DNA of 20,000 nucleotides from Chrysomallon squamiferum (GCA_012295275.1 CM022674.1:11679864-11699863); one strand, 5' to 3'; shown: positions 1-9,648, counted from the first letter of the stretch. Notes: generated by a model from the letters alone, not told the origin. Numbers and translations are program-made.

Positions 1-40
1 TGTATTACACTATATATACATTTCAGAGAACCAGTAACTC

Positions 41-43
<3 letters not shown>

Positions 44-84
<41 letters not shown>

Positions 85-107
85 AAGTAATAATAATAAT
101 AATAATA
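44..107. repeat. Poly-A tract followed by short (TAA)n
   Basis: A run of 39 adenines (44-82) is followed by a few TAA triplets. No retroelement body is recognisable just upstream, so the tract cannot be assigned as the tail of a LINE or SINE from this window; less than 45 bases are visible to its left. Confidence 0.9.
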
Positions 108-180
108 AGATATGATATAAATAGAGCAAAAATGTTTTTTTCTTTTCATTACGTTAGTATATTTCTTTCCAAACAGATCA

Positions 181-396
<216 letters not shown>

Positions 397-1095
397 TATG
401 CTTACACACTCTTAAATACATTATTTTATAAATTCAGCGATGTTTTATCTTTTCTATTTAGACGTACACATTTAAAAAAAAAAAAATGTATTAATAAAAC
501 TTTTTTTTTTTGGTTTGAGGGGAAGGGTTATTATGTTTTCCCCTGGATTTGATTTGTGATCATTTATTAAGTTTTTAATATTATCACGTGATTTCGGCAA
601 GATGAATAAAAAATAGACATATTAAATTAAATAAATAATTAAATAAATTAATAAATAAATAATATTTACCGAGTCATGATCGAGGTGATGAAATACACCG
701 TCAAAAATCTCTAAATATTCATAGTTCAACGAAACTGTAATATTATATAATTATATGTTGATAACCAAACCATGACGCAACAAGGGAGGTAAGTGGGAAG
801 AAACGAAGTTATCTCTCTTTTTGATTTTTTATTCTGTTTTATTTGTCTAATTTCTCTTTGTAAAAGAGAGATACTGGCTGTAAATGACACAAAGGTCAGG
901 TAGAAGGAACGAAGCTGTCTCTTTCTTGTTTTTACTTTTCGGGACATTTTCATTAATTTGTCTAATTTCTGCTGCTGATAGAGACTTACTTGCGGTATAC
1001 ATCATGGATTTATGAAATACGTCACTCGCCTCTCTTTACAAATATTAAAACTAAAAATATTAAACTAATTCCTATTTACTTCTTTCAGACAAATA
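397..1095. other. AT-rich spacer without a recognisable gene
   Basis: Contains short A and T homopolymers (474-486, 502-511), an AAAT-type low-complexity stretch (about 600-665), and a diverged direct repeat listed separately. Open frames here are short and have no family features I recognise. Confidence 0.7.
786..990. repeat. Diverged tandem duplication, about 107-bp period
   Basis: Two copies of a pattern can be aligned by eye. Each has a GAAxGAAxxxACGAAG-like start (about 798 and 903), a T-rich middle, and the shared string TTTGTCTAATTTCT (about 842 and 957). The two copies differ at many positions, so the duplication is old. Function is unknown; it may be part of a dispersed repeat family. 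Confidence 0.6.
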
Positions 1096-1137
1096 TTATT
1101 GTTAGTGTTATTGTTGTTTTTGTTGTTGTTGTTGTTA

Positions 1138-1177
<40 letters not shown>

Positions 1178-1178
1178 G

Positions 1179-1246
<68 letters not shown>

Positions 1247-1247
1247 G
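1096..1247. repeat. (ATT)n microsatellite with GTT interruptions
   Basis: TTG/TTA-type triplets at the left (1096-1140) pass into nearly pure ATT repeats, broken once by ATG near 1177. The poly-Ile and poly-Asn frames on the two strands are artefacts of the repeat. Confidence 0.97.
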
Positions 1248-1782
1248 TTGTAAGGTCATAAGTATAAATCATCGGAAAATATTCTTATATGATTTGATCA
1301 ACCGTATTGGAATGACCTGTTAAAAATTCTCATTACAGTTACAAGTTGTTTTAAAATGAAAGGAACTTTCTCTTTGTTGTTACTTTTTCTCTGGTTTTTC
1401 AACTTATTTGTTTCTCCCTGTGTAATATGTTCAGTGCATCTATTCGGTCACTGCAGACAAGTATAGTGAAAATGTTGAAGAAGTGTTCTTCATCCATTAC
1501 CATGAAGTGAAGTATGATTTTACTGAATGAAGAATGTTTAGTGATAAGAAATTGAGGTGTGATGTACGATATGAAATTCTATCACTAGATATCGAGTGAT
1601 GATGTGTAATCCTTGCTGATTGGTGGTGCTGTCACGTGCTATGATGCCACCAAAAATTCAGCAAATGTTCGCATTCGTCTGATTCTTTAAAGAAGTAGTC
1701 ATTTCCGTAACACTTTCTATAGCTATAATTATAATGTTGTTGAGTTATAGTTCTTTTGTATACGACAATACCAAGGATATTC
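1248..1782. other. Spacer, no gene seen
   Basis: More mixed-composition DNA than its surroundings, but stop codons are frequent in all frames and I recognise no motif. It holds a CACGTG core near 1633. Confidence 0.6.
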
Positions 1783-1835
1783 AGAAAATAATAATAATAA
1801 TGATAAAATACAATAACAATAACAATAACAATAAT

Positions 1836-1920
<85 letters not shown>
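1783..1920. repeat. (AAT)n microsatellite with AAC interruptions
   Basis: AAT triplets with an AATAAC/CAATAA segment around 1808-1835, then a long pure AAT run to 1920. This is the same motif class as the arrays at 1096, 2403, 3711, 4229 and 18766. Confidence 0.97.
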
Positions 1921-1921
<1 letters not shown>

Positions 1922-2402
1922 TATTTAATATTGAAAAAATAAGGACTAATAATTAAATAATCGACACGATGTGTGAAGAAACTATAGCAACAGTTAAAGC
2001 AGATCTTCCATCTTGGAAATAGCACGACGAATAATCACGACGGAAATTCGAAAGCGTTTCCTCCGCCACGGATTTTTACCGAACCTCCAGAATGTCCAGA
2101 AACACAAATGAGAAGAAAATAAATAACAACACACAGGAAGAGCAAAACAGAGAGGTAATTTGTATTCCAGCATAGAGTAATGACAATAATTACGTAAACA
2201 TGAATTAATATGCAAGTAATAATTTCGACTTATAAAATAAAACAAATCACATGAGATTCATTGCTACAAGCTTAATTCAGTAAAGAAACACAATATAAAA
2301 TATTAATCAATACATAACCAAACATGTTTTTGAGAAAATACAAAAATAGAACAAAAAACCCCTAAAAAAACAAGCTTTACTATAGCAAAACAAGCAATCA
2401 AA
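1921..2402. other. AT-rich spacer, no gene seen
   Basis: No recognisable coding, RNA or transposon features. The longest minus-strand open frame (1994-2245) has no family motif I can name and I treat it as chance. Confidence 0.6.
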
Positions 2403-2430
2403 TATAATAATAACAATAATAATAATAATA

Positions 2431-2474
<44 letters not shown>

Positions 2475-2558
2475 TGATGATGATGATGATGATGGTAATA
2501 ATGAGAAGAACAATAAAAATAATAACAATACAAATAATAATAATAATAATAATAATAA

Positions 2559-2638
<80 letters not shown>

Positions 2639-2661
2639 TGATGATGATGATGATGATGATG
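2403..2661. repeat. Compound (AAT)n-(GAT)n microsatellite, two rounds
   Basis: An AAT array (about 2406-2472) passes into about seven GAT triplets, then an interrupted segment, then a second longer AAT array (about 2533-2634) that again passes into GAT triplets (to 2661). The repeated AAT-to-GAT order suggests the whole compound array was once duplicated. Confidence 0.95.
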
Positions 2662-3709
2662 AAAAGAAAAGTCAGCACATCAATGAAAGTTACGGAGTAG
2701 AATGTCTATAAAATATCGATATTCCTTTATCATTTAACTTTAATTTTCTGCAGATTTCTTTTTCTTTTCTTTTTTCTTTTTCATTTTGACAGCCTACTAC
2801 AGCCAATTAATGAACAACTTTCTCTCACGCGATAAAACAAGTGAAATGCTGATGTTTGTTTTCTTCTTTTAGTTTTTATTAATTTATTAACTTATTTATT
2901 TATTTATTTATTTAAATAGTGCCTGAAATGATATCTATTAGTGTGTCCTTCAAGTTTTTAAATAAATACTACTATTACTACTACTACTAACAATAGTAAT
3001 GATACTACTACTACTAATAATAATAATAACAATAGTAAAACATTAACCTTTGTTTTATTCTGTTTTCTCTTTGTAAGCAATATATCATGTGATTCCATGC
3101 AAAATTACGAACCAGAGTGTAAAACACAACTAGAAAAAAAAAAAAAAAAAAAAAAACCCTGTGTTTATTAAATAAAACTATTAATTAAACTATCAATTTA
3201 TTGGAAACTAAACTAATAGTTTTAACATAAATACTGAACAGCTTATAATTAGAACACGATGTAAACTCTCAGAAGACAGTGATGAAGAGCAGGTTCCAAA
3301 CCGTCACACTTAACGTCATACTTCCATACATTCCTACTAGTGACACTGCTACCAACAGAAGACATTCTGAATCTGTGAAGAGAAATATTATGTTGTCCAC
3401 AATTAGAAAAAAAAAATAAGAAAAAAAATACAAGAACAAAATCACCAACATATTAATAACAAAAAAGAAAATAATGATACAAAATAACAGTTGCCATTAT
3501 TACCACTGACTACAACCACCACATATCCTTTTAATTCTACCGCTACTAAAGATAATAATGATTATGTTTTGTTATTTTTATTGTTAATTTACTTTAAAGA
3601 AAATATAAACTTTTCGGCTCAAAGAAATTGCTTTTGTGTCTGTCTATGTTTTACTTTCAGTTGACATTGACAGCACGCTGAAGTCAAATTCCAAGTGGTG
3701 CCTATACAC

Positions 3710-3710
<1 letters not shown>
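2662..3710. other. AT-rich spacer with minor simple repeats, no gene seen
   Basis: Holds a TTTA stretch (about 2890-2913), an ACT/ATT triplet patch (2967-3033) and a poly-A run (3134-3156). No open frame in it carries a recognisable domain. The minus-strand hydrophobic frame at 3269-3451 is driven by T-rich composition. Confidence 0.65.

Positions 3711-3797
<87 letters not shown>
3711..3797. repeat. (ATT)n microsatellite
   Basis: An uninterrupted run of about 29 ATT triplets; its purity suggests recent length turnover. Confidence 0.97.
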
Positions 3798-4228
3798 TAC
3801 GTGTTTCGTATTAAACAATGGTTGTAGAAGAAACACTGATCGTTTTCATGATATTAAATTATATGGAGTGGAAGCTGAAAGAAAAAGGTTACTAAATACG
3901 TGGGTGGCTGTTAGCATCAGAAATGATTGCGTTTTGCCAATTTTATTCCAAGTGATGTTTATTACTAAATATCAGACCAATCCCGTCTTCTAATAATAGT
4001 TTATTTCTGTATTTATCATTTATAGCGATGACAACTTGTCACATTACGAAAAAACCTGTTTCAGTCCGTCTAACAAAAGATACTAAACACGTGAGAACTA
4101 TTAACATTTGTTACATACCCAGTTATTATACACAGGCAGCTTTGGGTAAGCGAGCCTCTGTAATGACTGGAAGAGTCACCGTCCACAACGTGTTTCTCGT
4201 TTTATTATATTAGTAAGTGCTACAACGA
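3798..4228. other. Spacer, no gene supported
   Basis: A 61-codon open frame (4028-4213) lies here. It has no motif, signal peptide or repeat I recognise and is short enough to be chance. Confidence 0.6.
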
Positions 4229-4284
4229 CAGCAATAACAACAACAACAACAACAACAATAACAATAATAATAATAATAAAAATA

Positions 4285-4331
<47 letters not shown>
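4229..4331. repeat. (CAA)n/(TAA)n compound microsatellite
   Basis: CAA triplets (about 4234-4257) pass through CAATAA into pure TAA triplets ending at 4331. Confidence 0.95.
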
Positions 4332-4548
4332 CATTAAACAATTAAATGAACTAAAATAAGCTAAACAAATAAAAAGGTAGATTGTCAGATATATCTGTCT
4401 ATATACATATATGTTTTTGTTTCTATCTCGCTGTATATCAATTTAATATATATTTATACACTACAGAGGTACCAGAACCATACGAAAAGCACTGTGTGCT
4501 TTAGTCATTCACTAAACCTGCGTGTAATCGACCTTTAACATTTGCCCG

Positions 4549-4672
4549 TACGCTCGCTTGCCGTATTAGTACGGCAAAGTAAGATTTAAAAGCAGTACGT
4601 AAAAGTGTGATTTAAAGTCTCGAATTTAATCTAAACTGTTAATTGTTGATATGAATGACGCTACGCTCGCTT
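4549..4672 (+). repeat. Two copies of TACGCTCGCTT
   Basis: The 11-base string TACGCTCGCTT occurs at 4549-4559 and again at 4662-4672, 113 bases apart. It contains GCTCGCT, which resembles the GCTC-repeat type of binding site known for parvovirus Rep/NS1 proteins (well described in adeno-associated virus). Only about one and a half GCTC units are present, so a binding role is speculative. Confidence 0.4.
4558..4577. promoter_or_regulatory. Perfect 8-bp stem hairpin (possible viral terminal-repeat remnant)
   Basis: TTGCCGTA (4558-4565), a TTAG loop, then TACGGCAA (4570-4577) form a perfect inverted repeat. It lies about 170 bp upstream of the promoter-like TATA boxes. Parvovirus genome ends fold into hairpins, so this may be a remnant, but it is much shorter than a full terminal repeat. 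Confidence 0.4.
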
Positions 4673-4682
4673 CTCTTTTTAT

Positions 4683-4720
4683 TTCTCGCATATGCGATAT
4701 AAAATGAGATCTTGCGAGAA
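4683..4720. promoter_or_regulatory. Nested palindrome and inverted repeat around a TATA box
   Basis: TTCTCGCA (4683-4690) pairs with TGCGAGAA (4713-4720). A perfect 12-bp palindrome, TCGCATATGCGA, sits at 4686-4697, and TATAAAA lies at 4698-4704. The structures compete with each other for the left arm. This may be an initiator-binding or origin-like region of the viral element. Confidence 0.4.
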
Positions 4721-4732
4721 CGTGATTTGCAG

Positions 4733-4756
4733 TCACGTGACAAATCTTATAAATAG
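4733..4756 (+). promoter_or_regulatory. Promoter-like E-box and TATA box
   Basis: TCACGTGA (4733-4740, a perfect palindromic E-box) is followed by TATAAATAG (4748-4756), about 90 bases before the ATG at 4845. The spacing leaves room for a start site near 4778-4790 and a leader of about 60 bases. A second TATA-like string is at 4698. The arrangement fits a promoter for the capsid-like frame; activity is not shown. Confidence 0.5.
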
Positions 4757-4844
4757 GCAGACATTTTTAAATTCGCCATCTTTGCATGTAAGCGATTGTT
4801 GTAGTAAGTATCGTTGCTTAGTCTGTGTTAACTGAAATTTTAAA

Positions 4845-6072
4845 ATGTCGGGAGGTAGTGGAGCTGTAGGAACTAGTAGCGGTAACGGTAGTAGCTGGGG
4901 GAGCGAAGGAATTAACGATGGTAAAAATCGAACTACTTCTGTTCCTAACACGGAATGTATGCCGCAAGGACCACTGTTTAACAAAGATCAAGACAGTGTT
5001 TCGGAAGACATTCCATCGGATATTTCAATGGTATGTACACGATAATGCCGAAACTACCACTTATTACGATAAAACTAATAAAACAGTAGACGAAGGTTTT
5101 CAAATTTTACCTTACCACTATCCTAAAGCTTCCGTAATTCCCATTCAGTGGCAAGAAGCTCAAGCTTTCAGACTCGTTAATATAGGTTTCGAAATATTAG
5201 ATTGTACTTTAACGACCGAAGAAGTCACTTCCATAAGTGACATTCAAGTGATGCGCACGGATTTCGTACGCGAACCCAAGTTGCTCTGTTTGTGATTATA
5301 ATCACGAATGGGGAGATTTCGTTGTCGATAAGTTTAAAAACAACCAAAGGTTCGATATCAGTAGTAATTTCACCAATCAGTGGGCAGTCAATCTACAAAA
5401 TGCTACTCTGCCCAGAGTACTATTAAAACTACCAGAATTTTTTTTTAACAAAAACCAATGTCAATTGATGGACATTCATTACAAATTCCAAGAGGTATTT
5501 TTATTCCTCATCGGCGATATTAATACCATGACTTCGAAATTTACTCATACTTGGGAATGTACGTAAAGATTTTATCCCATTTGTCATTACTTGCATAATA
5601 TTAAAGACTACGATATCAGTGATATCGGAACGTTAGAAGACATTTTCAAAGTAAAACCTTTTGGTGGTACGGAGTCTTTGTACAAAGTTTTTAATCAAAC
5701 TGTGTCTCTGTTGCGGTAGAGATAGTCCGGTGGTCCAAGCGGCGTGCATTTTCGTAAAATGTTTTATCACTTTCGAATTCATTAGACGTTCGATTACATG
5801 TATCCCGAATTATCTAAGATTAGAGAAGTAGCCGGTTACGCAGCCAATCCTAAATTTGCATTTCCCAAACGTAAGAGAAAATATCGTTTCCAAAACAGGA
5901 TGGTTTACACTCGAACTGACCACGGAAACGAACCGTCATCCAACCCTGCAACAGGAGAATACGCGCCTGAAGCACCACGGAGCCTCGTCAATACTCACCT
6001 CCTGGTGGCACAGTGTCTGGCTCTGCTTCTTCAAACCGTTACCATCCTCACCCTTCGCCTCGTCCGGAATGA
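4845..6072 (+). pseudogene. Parvovirus capsid-like gene, N-terminal part (broken)
   Basis: The chosen start is the first ATG after the TATA box. The first segment is rich in Gly and Ser, as parvovirus capsid N-termini often are. The second segment (from about 5035) contains an IPIQWQEAQ motif followed by alternating hydrophobic residues and a Thr/Ser-rich turn. This pattern matches the Trp-Gln region and first strands of the parvovirus jelly-roll fold, by eye only. Later segments include FTNQWAVNLQ and the basic cluster KRKRKYRF near 5870, which could be a nuclear signal. I see no phospholipase A2 motif. Lesions: frameshifts near 5035, 5290, 5720-5795 and about 5985, and an in-frame TAA at 5564. 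The last segment is Pro/Ser/Gly-rich and ends with TGA at 6070. It may be one gene with the next entry. Capsid identity is likely but unproven. Confidence 0.5.
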
Positions 6073-6783
6073 GTGAATTAAATGTTTATTTTTGGAAGTA
6101 TAGATACGAAGATATGTTACGTAGTGTATATCAACCTGGTCTAACAAATATAGATCTCATTTATCCAGAAATTCCTAGAAACAATGAACAAAATATATCT
6201 GAATTTATATTAGAATAATATAACAGTTTGAGATTAGATCTGTTTAAAACTAGAAATACGCTTCCTGGTCTCGATTTTAAACAACGTTAAAACAGATTTG
6301 TTCGGATGCGACATCGTCCACTTTTTAGACGATGATAGAATAACAAACGATTCGGGCAACTTTTGGCTTTGGTCTGTAGACGGAAACCAAGTCTAGACGT
6401 GGTTGTCTCGTGTGTTTCTAGATTTTACTAAATGGAAGAAAGTCTTTGAATTTAATATCACTATGCAAAATTTTAACCGCGTATTTAAGTCTCCTACGTC
6501 TGATCTTAATGTCGTTGAGAAAGATTACTTAAATCAATATAAGATAATTCCTAAAAAGCAAGCTCACGATCTACCTCAGTACATATACTGGCTGTTAATA
6601 AATAACCAAGATAGAATACATGATGATAAAGGAGTCGTCGATCCTCACGTCACAGATTATAACAAAATATTTAATCAGTCTGTTCATTTTAATACTGTGC
6701 CCGATAACCGTTCGCGTATGCATTCAATGAAATTATGCGATGGTTGCTATTGGGCTACGACCTTACTGATAAAGTTTAACTAG
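6069..6783 (+). pseudogene. Capsid-like gene, C-terminal part or separate viral gene (broken)
   Basis: Reading starts at an ATG whose last bases overlap the previous stop (ATGA, 6069-6072). This may mark a separate viral gene or may be chance at a frameshift. The frame has an in-frame TAA at 6216, a frameshift near 6285, a TAG at 6394, then an open run to TAG at 6781. The final segment contains Trp-Leu-Trp, several Asp/Asn-rich turns and ends in alternating hydrophobic residues (WATTLLIKF), consistent with a terminal beta strand. If fused with the upstream part, the total is about 646 codons, in the usual size range for large parvovirus capsid proteins. I cannot name a family from this part alone; the assignment rests on position. 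Confidence 0.4.
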
Positions 6784-6788
6784 ATCGT

Positions 6789-7112
6789 ATGGCTGGAATC
6801 GTTTCTGGAAACAACGACAAAGATCAATCGACCCATTCTTCTTTTCACGTGGAAGACAAAGATCCTTATGATTGCATAGAACTAGGGATGGGTAGAAACG
6901 TCGAAGGAGGCAGAATAAAACAGTTGTGTCCCATTGACTATCGATTCGATGAGGACATGTTAACCTCCGACGAAAATAAGAACAAAAAATCGAATTCGAG
7001 ACAGAAAAGATCGCATCCGTATAAAAGACTAACTGCTCCTACTTGTATTTGTTCCAGAAATAAAGCCAGAGAAAAGAAGACAATATTAAGAAAACGTTAT
7101 AAAGAAGCATAA
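6789..7112 (+). CDS. Small basic viral-type protein, unrecognised
   Basis: An intact 107-codon frame starts five bases after the previous stop. The first half is mixed and fairly acidic (Asp, Glu). The second half is very basic, with the clusters KNKKSNSRQKR and KAREKKTILRKR and a Cys-Ile-Cys pair between them. Such a tail suggests nucleic-acid binding or nuclear import. It could be an accessory protein of the virus or the tail of the capsid gene displaced by a frameshift. It is the only segment of the block open from ATG to stop that is not obviously a fragment. No family recognised, and expression is unknown. Confidence 0.4.
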   Translation: MAGIVSGNNDKDQSTHSSFHVEDKDPYDCIELGMGRNVEGGRIKQLCPIDYRFDEDMLTSDENKNKKSNSRQKRSHPYKRLTAPTCICSRNKAREKKTILRKRYKEA

Positions 7113-7212
7113 CCAGCCAACGGACATATTTCATAATCCTATCGCATTTATTTTAAGTTCATATTATCATCATCATCAACGTCACCGAGTAACGGTTCAT
7201 TTGTAAATAGTC
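7113..7212. other. Junction between capsid-side and replicase-side genes
   Basis: One hundred bases with no gene. If the reversed gene order came from two head-to-tail viral copies, terminal hairpins would be expected here, but the largest inverted match I see is ACCG/CGGT (about 7184-7195). An ATCATCATCATC patch is at 7166-7178. Confidence 0.5.
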
Positions 7213-8802
7213 ATGGATAATCTTAACGAACACTGGTATTGTATAATATTACAAGTTAATGGTTTGTCAGCGGAGTATAATGAAGAACTTGAACAACTAT
7301 TTAATGGAAGATATATTTCTCCCCTGGTCAAATCCCCAAGCAACAGATATGACAAATACGGCAGACTTTTTCTATTTACGCCGAGCCTCGTGAAGTAGAA
7401 TATAAGATAGTGACACGCTGGTCCACAAAGATTGAATTCCTTCAAATTCTTCCCATGGAAATCAAAGAGTATCTGAACAAAGTGAACACCTTCTTTAGTG
7501 TCAGCAACTATAACGAAAACATCTACAACCTGAACGAAATGGTTAAAAGGCAGTCTCTGTTAGTCGTTCACTCGTCCGACAGATCTCCCGATTCTTGCAC
7601 GCCGTTCCAACACCTTCACGCAGTCCTCAGTAAGACGGGAATGTGCCACACGGTACACGACCAGAGAACTCGGTTGCGTCGTCAACGCAGCAGAGAAAGC
7701 TGGTTACCGTGTTAGGGTCCAAAAGATAAGAAACATCAAAGATTACCTGCGTTATCTAAAAAGGCCTTCCAAAGGGTACATATTTTTAGGTAGCAATTCA
7801 AAATTCTTGGGCAAAATATGGATACAGCTACCTCCAGACTGCTCGGACACAGAGAAATCTACTAAAATTGACGATCTCCTACAAGAAGAAGAAGACGTGT
7901 CAGGCGTGGCGATCATGACAGAGGCAGATGTTTGGGAAAGCCAGACGTTTGGAACAGGACGGCACGGATGCCTCCTGCTCAGAAAGGCTTCACTCAAAAA
8001 CGTGCAGTGAACGAATTTCTAGATGATGTTGATCAAGACCAAGACTTCAGACGACCAACTAATTTAACAAGACAAAGTCGTTTCAGATGTACGTCTACAG
8101 AAGCGATACCATCTACGTCGAGGCAGACAACGCCCGTCAGTCAGTTCACGCAAACTTTCGATCCATGGGAAAACTCTCAACCGTTGATGACTTCTCCTGC
8201 TGCACCTGTCCATAAAAACGTGTTCCGCGTTCAGAAGCTTACTGGTTAAATGAATGAGACACCGGAGAGAGACAGTCGAGGTCTGCGACGGCTGAAACGA
8301 GAGGAATCGGTCAGGTCTGCAGATTTAACAAGAGTCTAGAGCAAGAGACACCGAGGACGACGAGGACACGTATCAACCAAAACAAAAGCAAAAGAAGTTA
8401 AAACTAAACGAAAACTTGTGTAAGTTTACAGATGTTACAGAGACTCTGATCACGACCAGTGAAGCAAAGAACGAAAGGCAATGAGTGGAATGGGTTTTGT
8501 CGAATAAAGACAAATCGGACAAAATATGTGGTAGAACCGGTCGTGGTAAGTTAGGAGGTTTTAAGTATCATAAAATCAGTGTGAATTACCACAGAGTTGT
8601 GCAGGAGATACTTACCTCCATAGAAAAGAAGACATTCGGGTCTTCCATCGAATACCTTCAGCAAGTAGACACGCCTTCCATGAAGAGATCTATCGCAGTG
8701 GCAACACCACCAGAAAGTTGCCTTCAAGCCAGGGAATTGGCTTCTGTTGTCAAAATCAGCTGCAAGCAAACGTACAAAAATAATTACAAATATATTAACT
8801 GA
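7213..8802 (+). pseudogene. Parvovirus NS1-like replication initiator, truncated and frameshifted
   Basis: NS1/Rep proteins nick viral origins with an HUH endonuclease domain and unwind DNA with an SF3 helicase. The start is the ATG at 7213. The second segment carries FQHLHAVL, with the two His codons at 7611 and 7617, matching the HUH metal-binding motif. About 125 bases on, a segment contains DYLRYLKRPSKG, with Tyr codons at 7744 and 7753, matching the nicking-Tyr helix followed by a basic residue pattern. Then come Asp/Ser/Thr-rich linkers, a Lys-rich stretch and a final segment ending at TGA 8800. That end looks like the region just before the helicase core; no Walker A (GxxxxGK) is present. 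Lesions: frameshifts near 7395, 7655 and 7940-7990, TAA at 8247, a shift near 8250-8340, and TGA at 8482. Truncation plus lesions make it inactive. Initiator identity is fairly likely; the virus group is uncertain. Confidence 0.6.
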
Positions 8803-8882
8803 AGTAATATAGCGTGAACCTACCTTGTTTCTTGTGACACTCGGAAAAGAAGCTTTGTCCTCACACAGTTTGACGTGTTTGG

Positions 8883-8888
8883 AATAAA
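8883..8888 (+). promoter_or_regulatory. Polyadenylation signal AATAAA
   Basis: AATAAA lies about 80 bases after the last stop of the NS1-like frame, with no other gene between. It could be viral or a chance hexamer in AT-rich DNA. Confidence 0.4.
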
Positions 8889-9083
8889 ACAGAACATCTC
8901 ACGATGTGTTTATATGGTAAGGACAAAGAAACCATCTTGTCCAATGAATAACTGCTTTAAAGTATTGCATCATGAATGAATTGTATGTGTATTCATAACT
9001 AACTTCATCATCATCATCGTAAATAATAATAATATTCACACTTAATGTGCTCATTTGTCTATTTCTCTCTCTGTCTTTCTCTC

Positions 9084-9198
9084 GTGCGTGTGTGTGTGTG
9101 TGCGTGTGTGCGTGTGTGTGTGTGTGTGTGCGCGTGCGCGTGCGCGTGCGCGTGTGTGTGTGCGTGTCTGTGTGCGCGTCTGTGTCTGTGTCTGTGTC
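9084..9198. repeat. (GT)n microsatellite with GC interruptions
   Basis: Alternating purine-pyrimidine tract of TG with CG steps (for example GTGCGCGTGCGCGTGC around 9129-9150) and TC interruptions at the right end. Such alternating GT/GC sequence can adopt left-handed Z-DNA. Confidence 0.95.
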
Positions 9199-9648
9199 GA
9201 ACATACTATATATGTGAATTATATGAGTATGTAATTATATCACACAGATGATTGGTATATGCATTTTCAATATGTAAAATGTATAATAAATGAGATTAAA
9301 TTGTAAATTTGGTACATGCTTTTTTTCCATATGTTGCCTTCATACATATAAATATATATGTGTGTGTGGGTGTATATTATATTACATGCTTTTGTGTTCC
9401 TGATATTGTATTTTGATTGATGATAAATAAAATCTTGTACCTCACAAAGAGACACAAGCTGTTAGTGTTATTATGCCATATTTTACATGTGTCAGACAGA
9501 TTTACGAGTTAATCTCATTTACACGTTTTACTTTATATTTCTTTGTTTCACCGTGTAAACCCATTCTAAATACTATAATTTATGTTGTTTTCTATCTGAT
9601 TTTCAACAGCTGTTTCACTTTGACATATGTACATGAACCTAATTTATC
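9199..9648. other. AT-rich spacer, no gene seen
   Basis: Includes a short ATATATATGTGTGTGTG tract (about 9350-9368). No coding or RNA feature recognised. Confidence 0.6.

Larger units (their letters stand above)
4549..8888 (+). mobile_element. Endogenous parvovirus-like element (degraded, partial)
   Basis: This block differs from both flanks: no microsatellites, higher G+C, many CpG dinucleotides, and a chain of overlapping open segments on the + strand only. It carries a capsid-like region (4845-6783), a small basic open frame (6789-7112) and an NS1-like replication initiator (7213-8802), with hairpins and TATA boxes upstream and AATAAA downstream. At least a dozen frameshifts or stops break the reading regions, so it is an inactive genomic copy rather than a live virus. 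Known linear parvoviruses usually place the replication gene before the capsid gene; here the order is reversed, and the helicase part of NS1 is missing. Boundaries are approximate because I see no clear target duplication. Family placement rests on reading motifs by eye and is moderate; a densovirus- or hamaparvovirus-like source is the best guess. Confidence 0.6.

Noticed and set aside
44-82. LINE or SINE poly-A tail
   Set aside because: No reverse transcriptase, tRNA-like promoter boxes or target duplication are visible; too little upstream sequence is available.
990-1259. Poly-Ile and poly-Asn proteins
   Set aside because: Translations of (ATT)n; the same holds for the frames at 1729-2025, 2303-2678, 3636-3827 and 18698-18946.
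4028-4213. Small 61-codon gene
   Set aside because: Short, with no motif, promoter or homology that I recognise; compatible with chance.
4845-6783. Phospholipase A2 domain in the capsid-like region
   Set aside because: I looked for the calcium-loop and His-Asp motif typical of many parvovirus VP1 proteins and did not see it in any segment.
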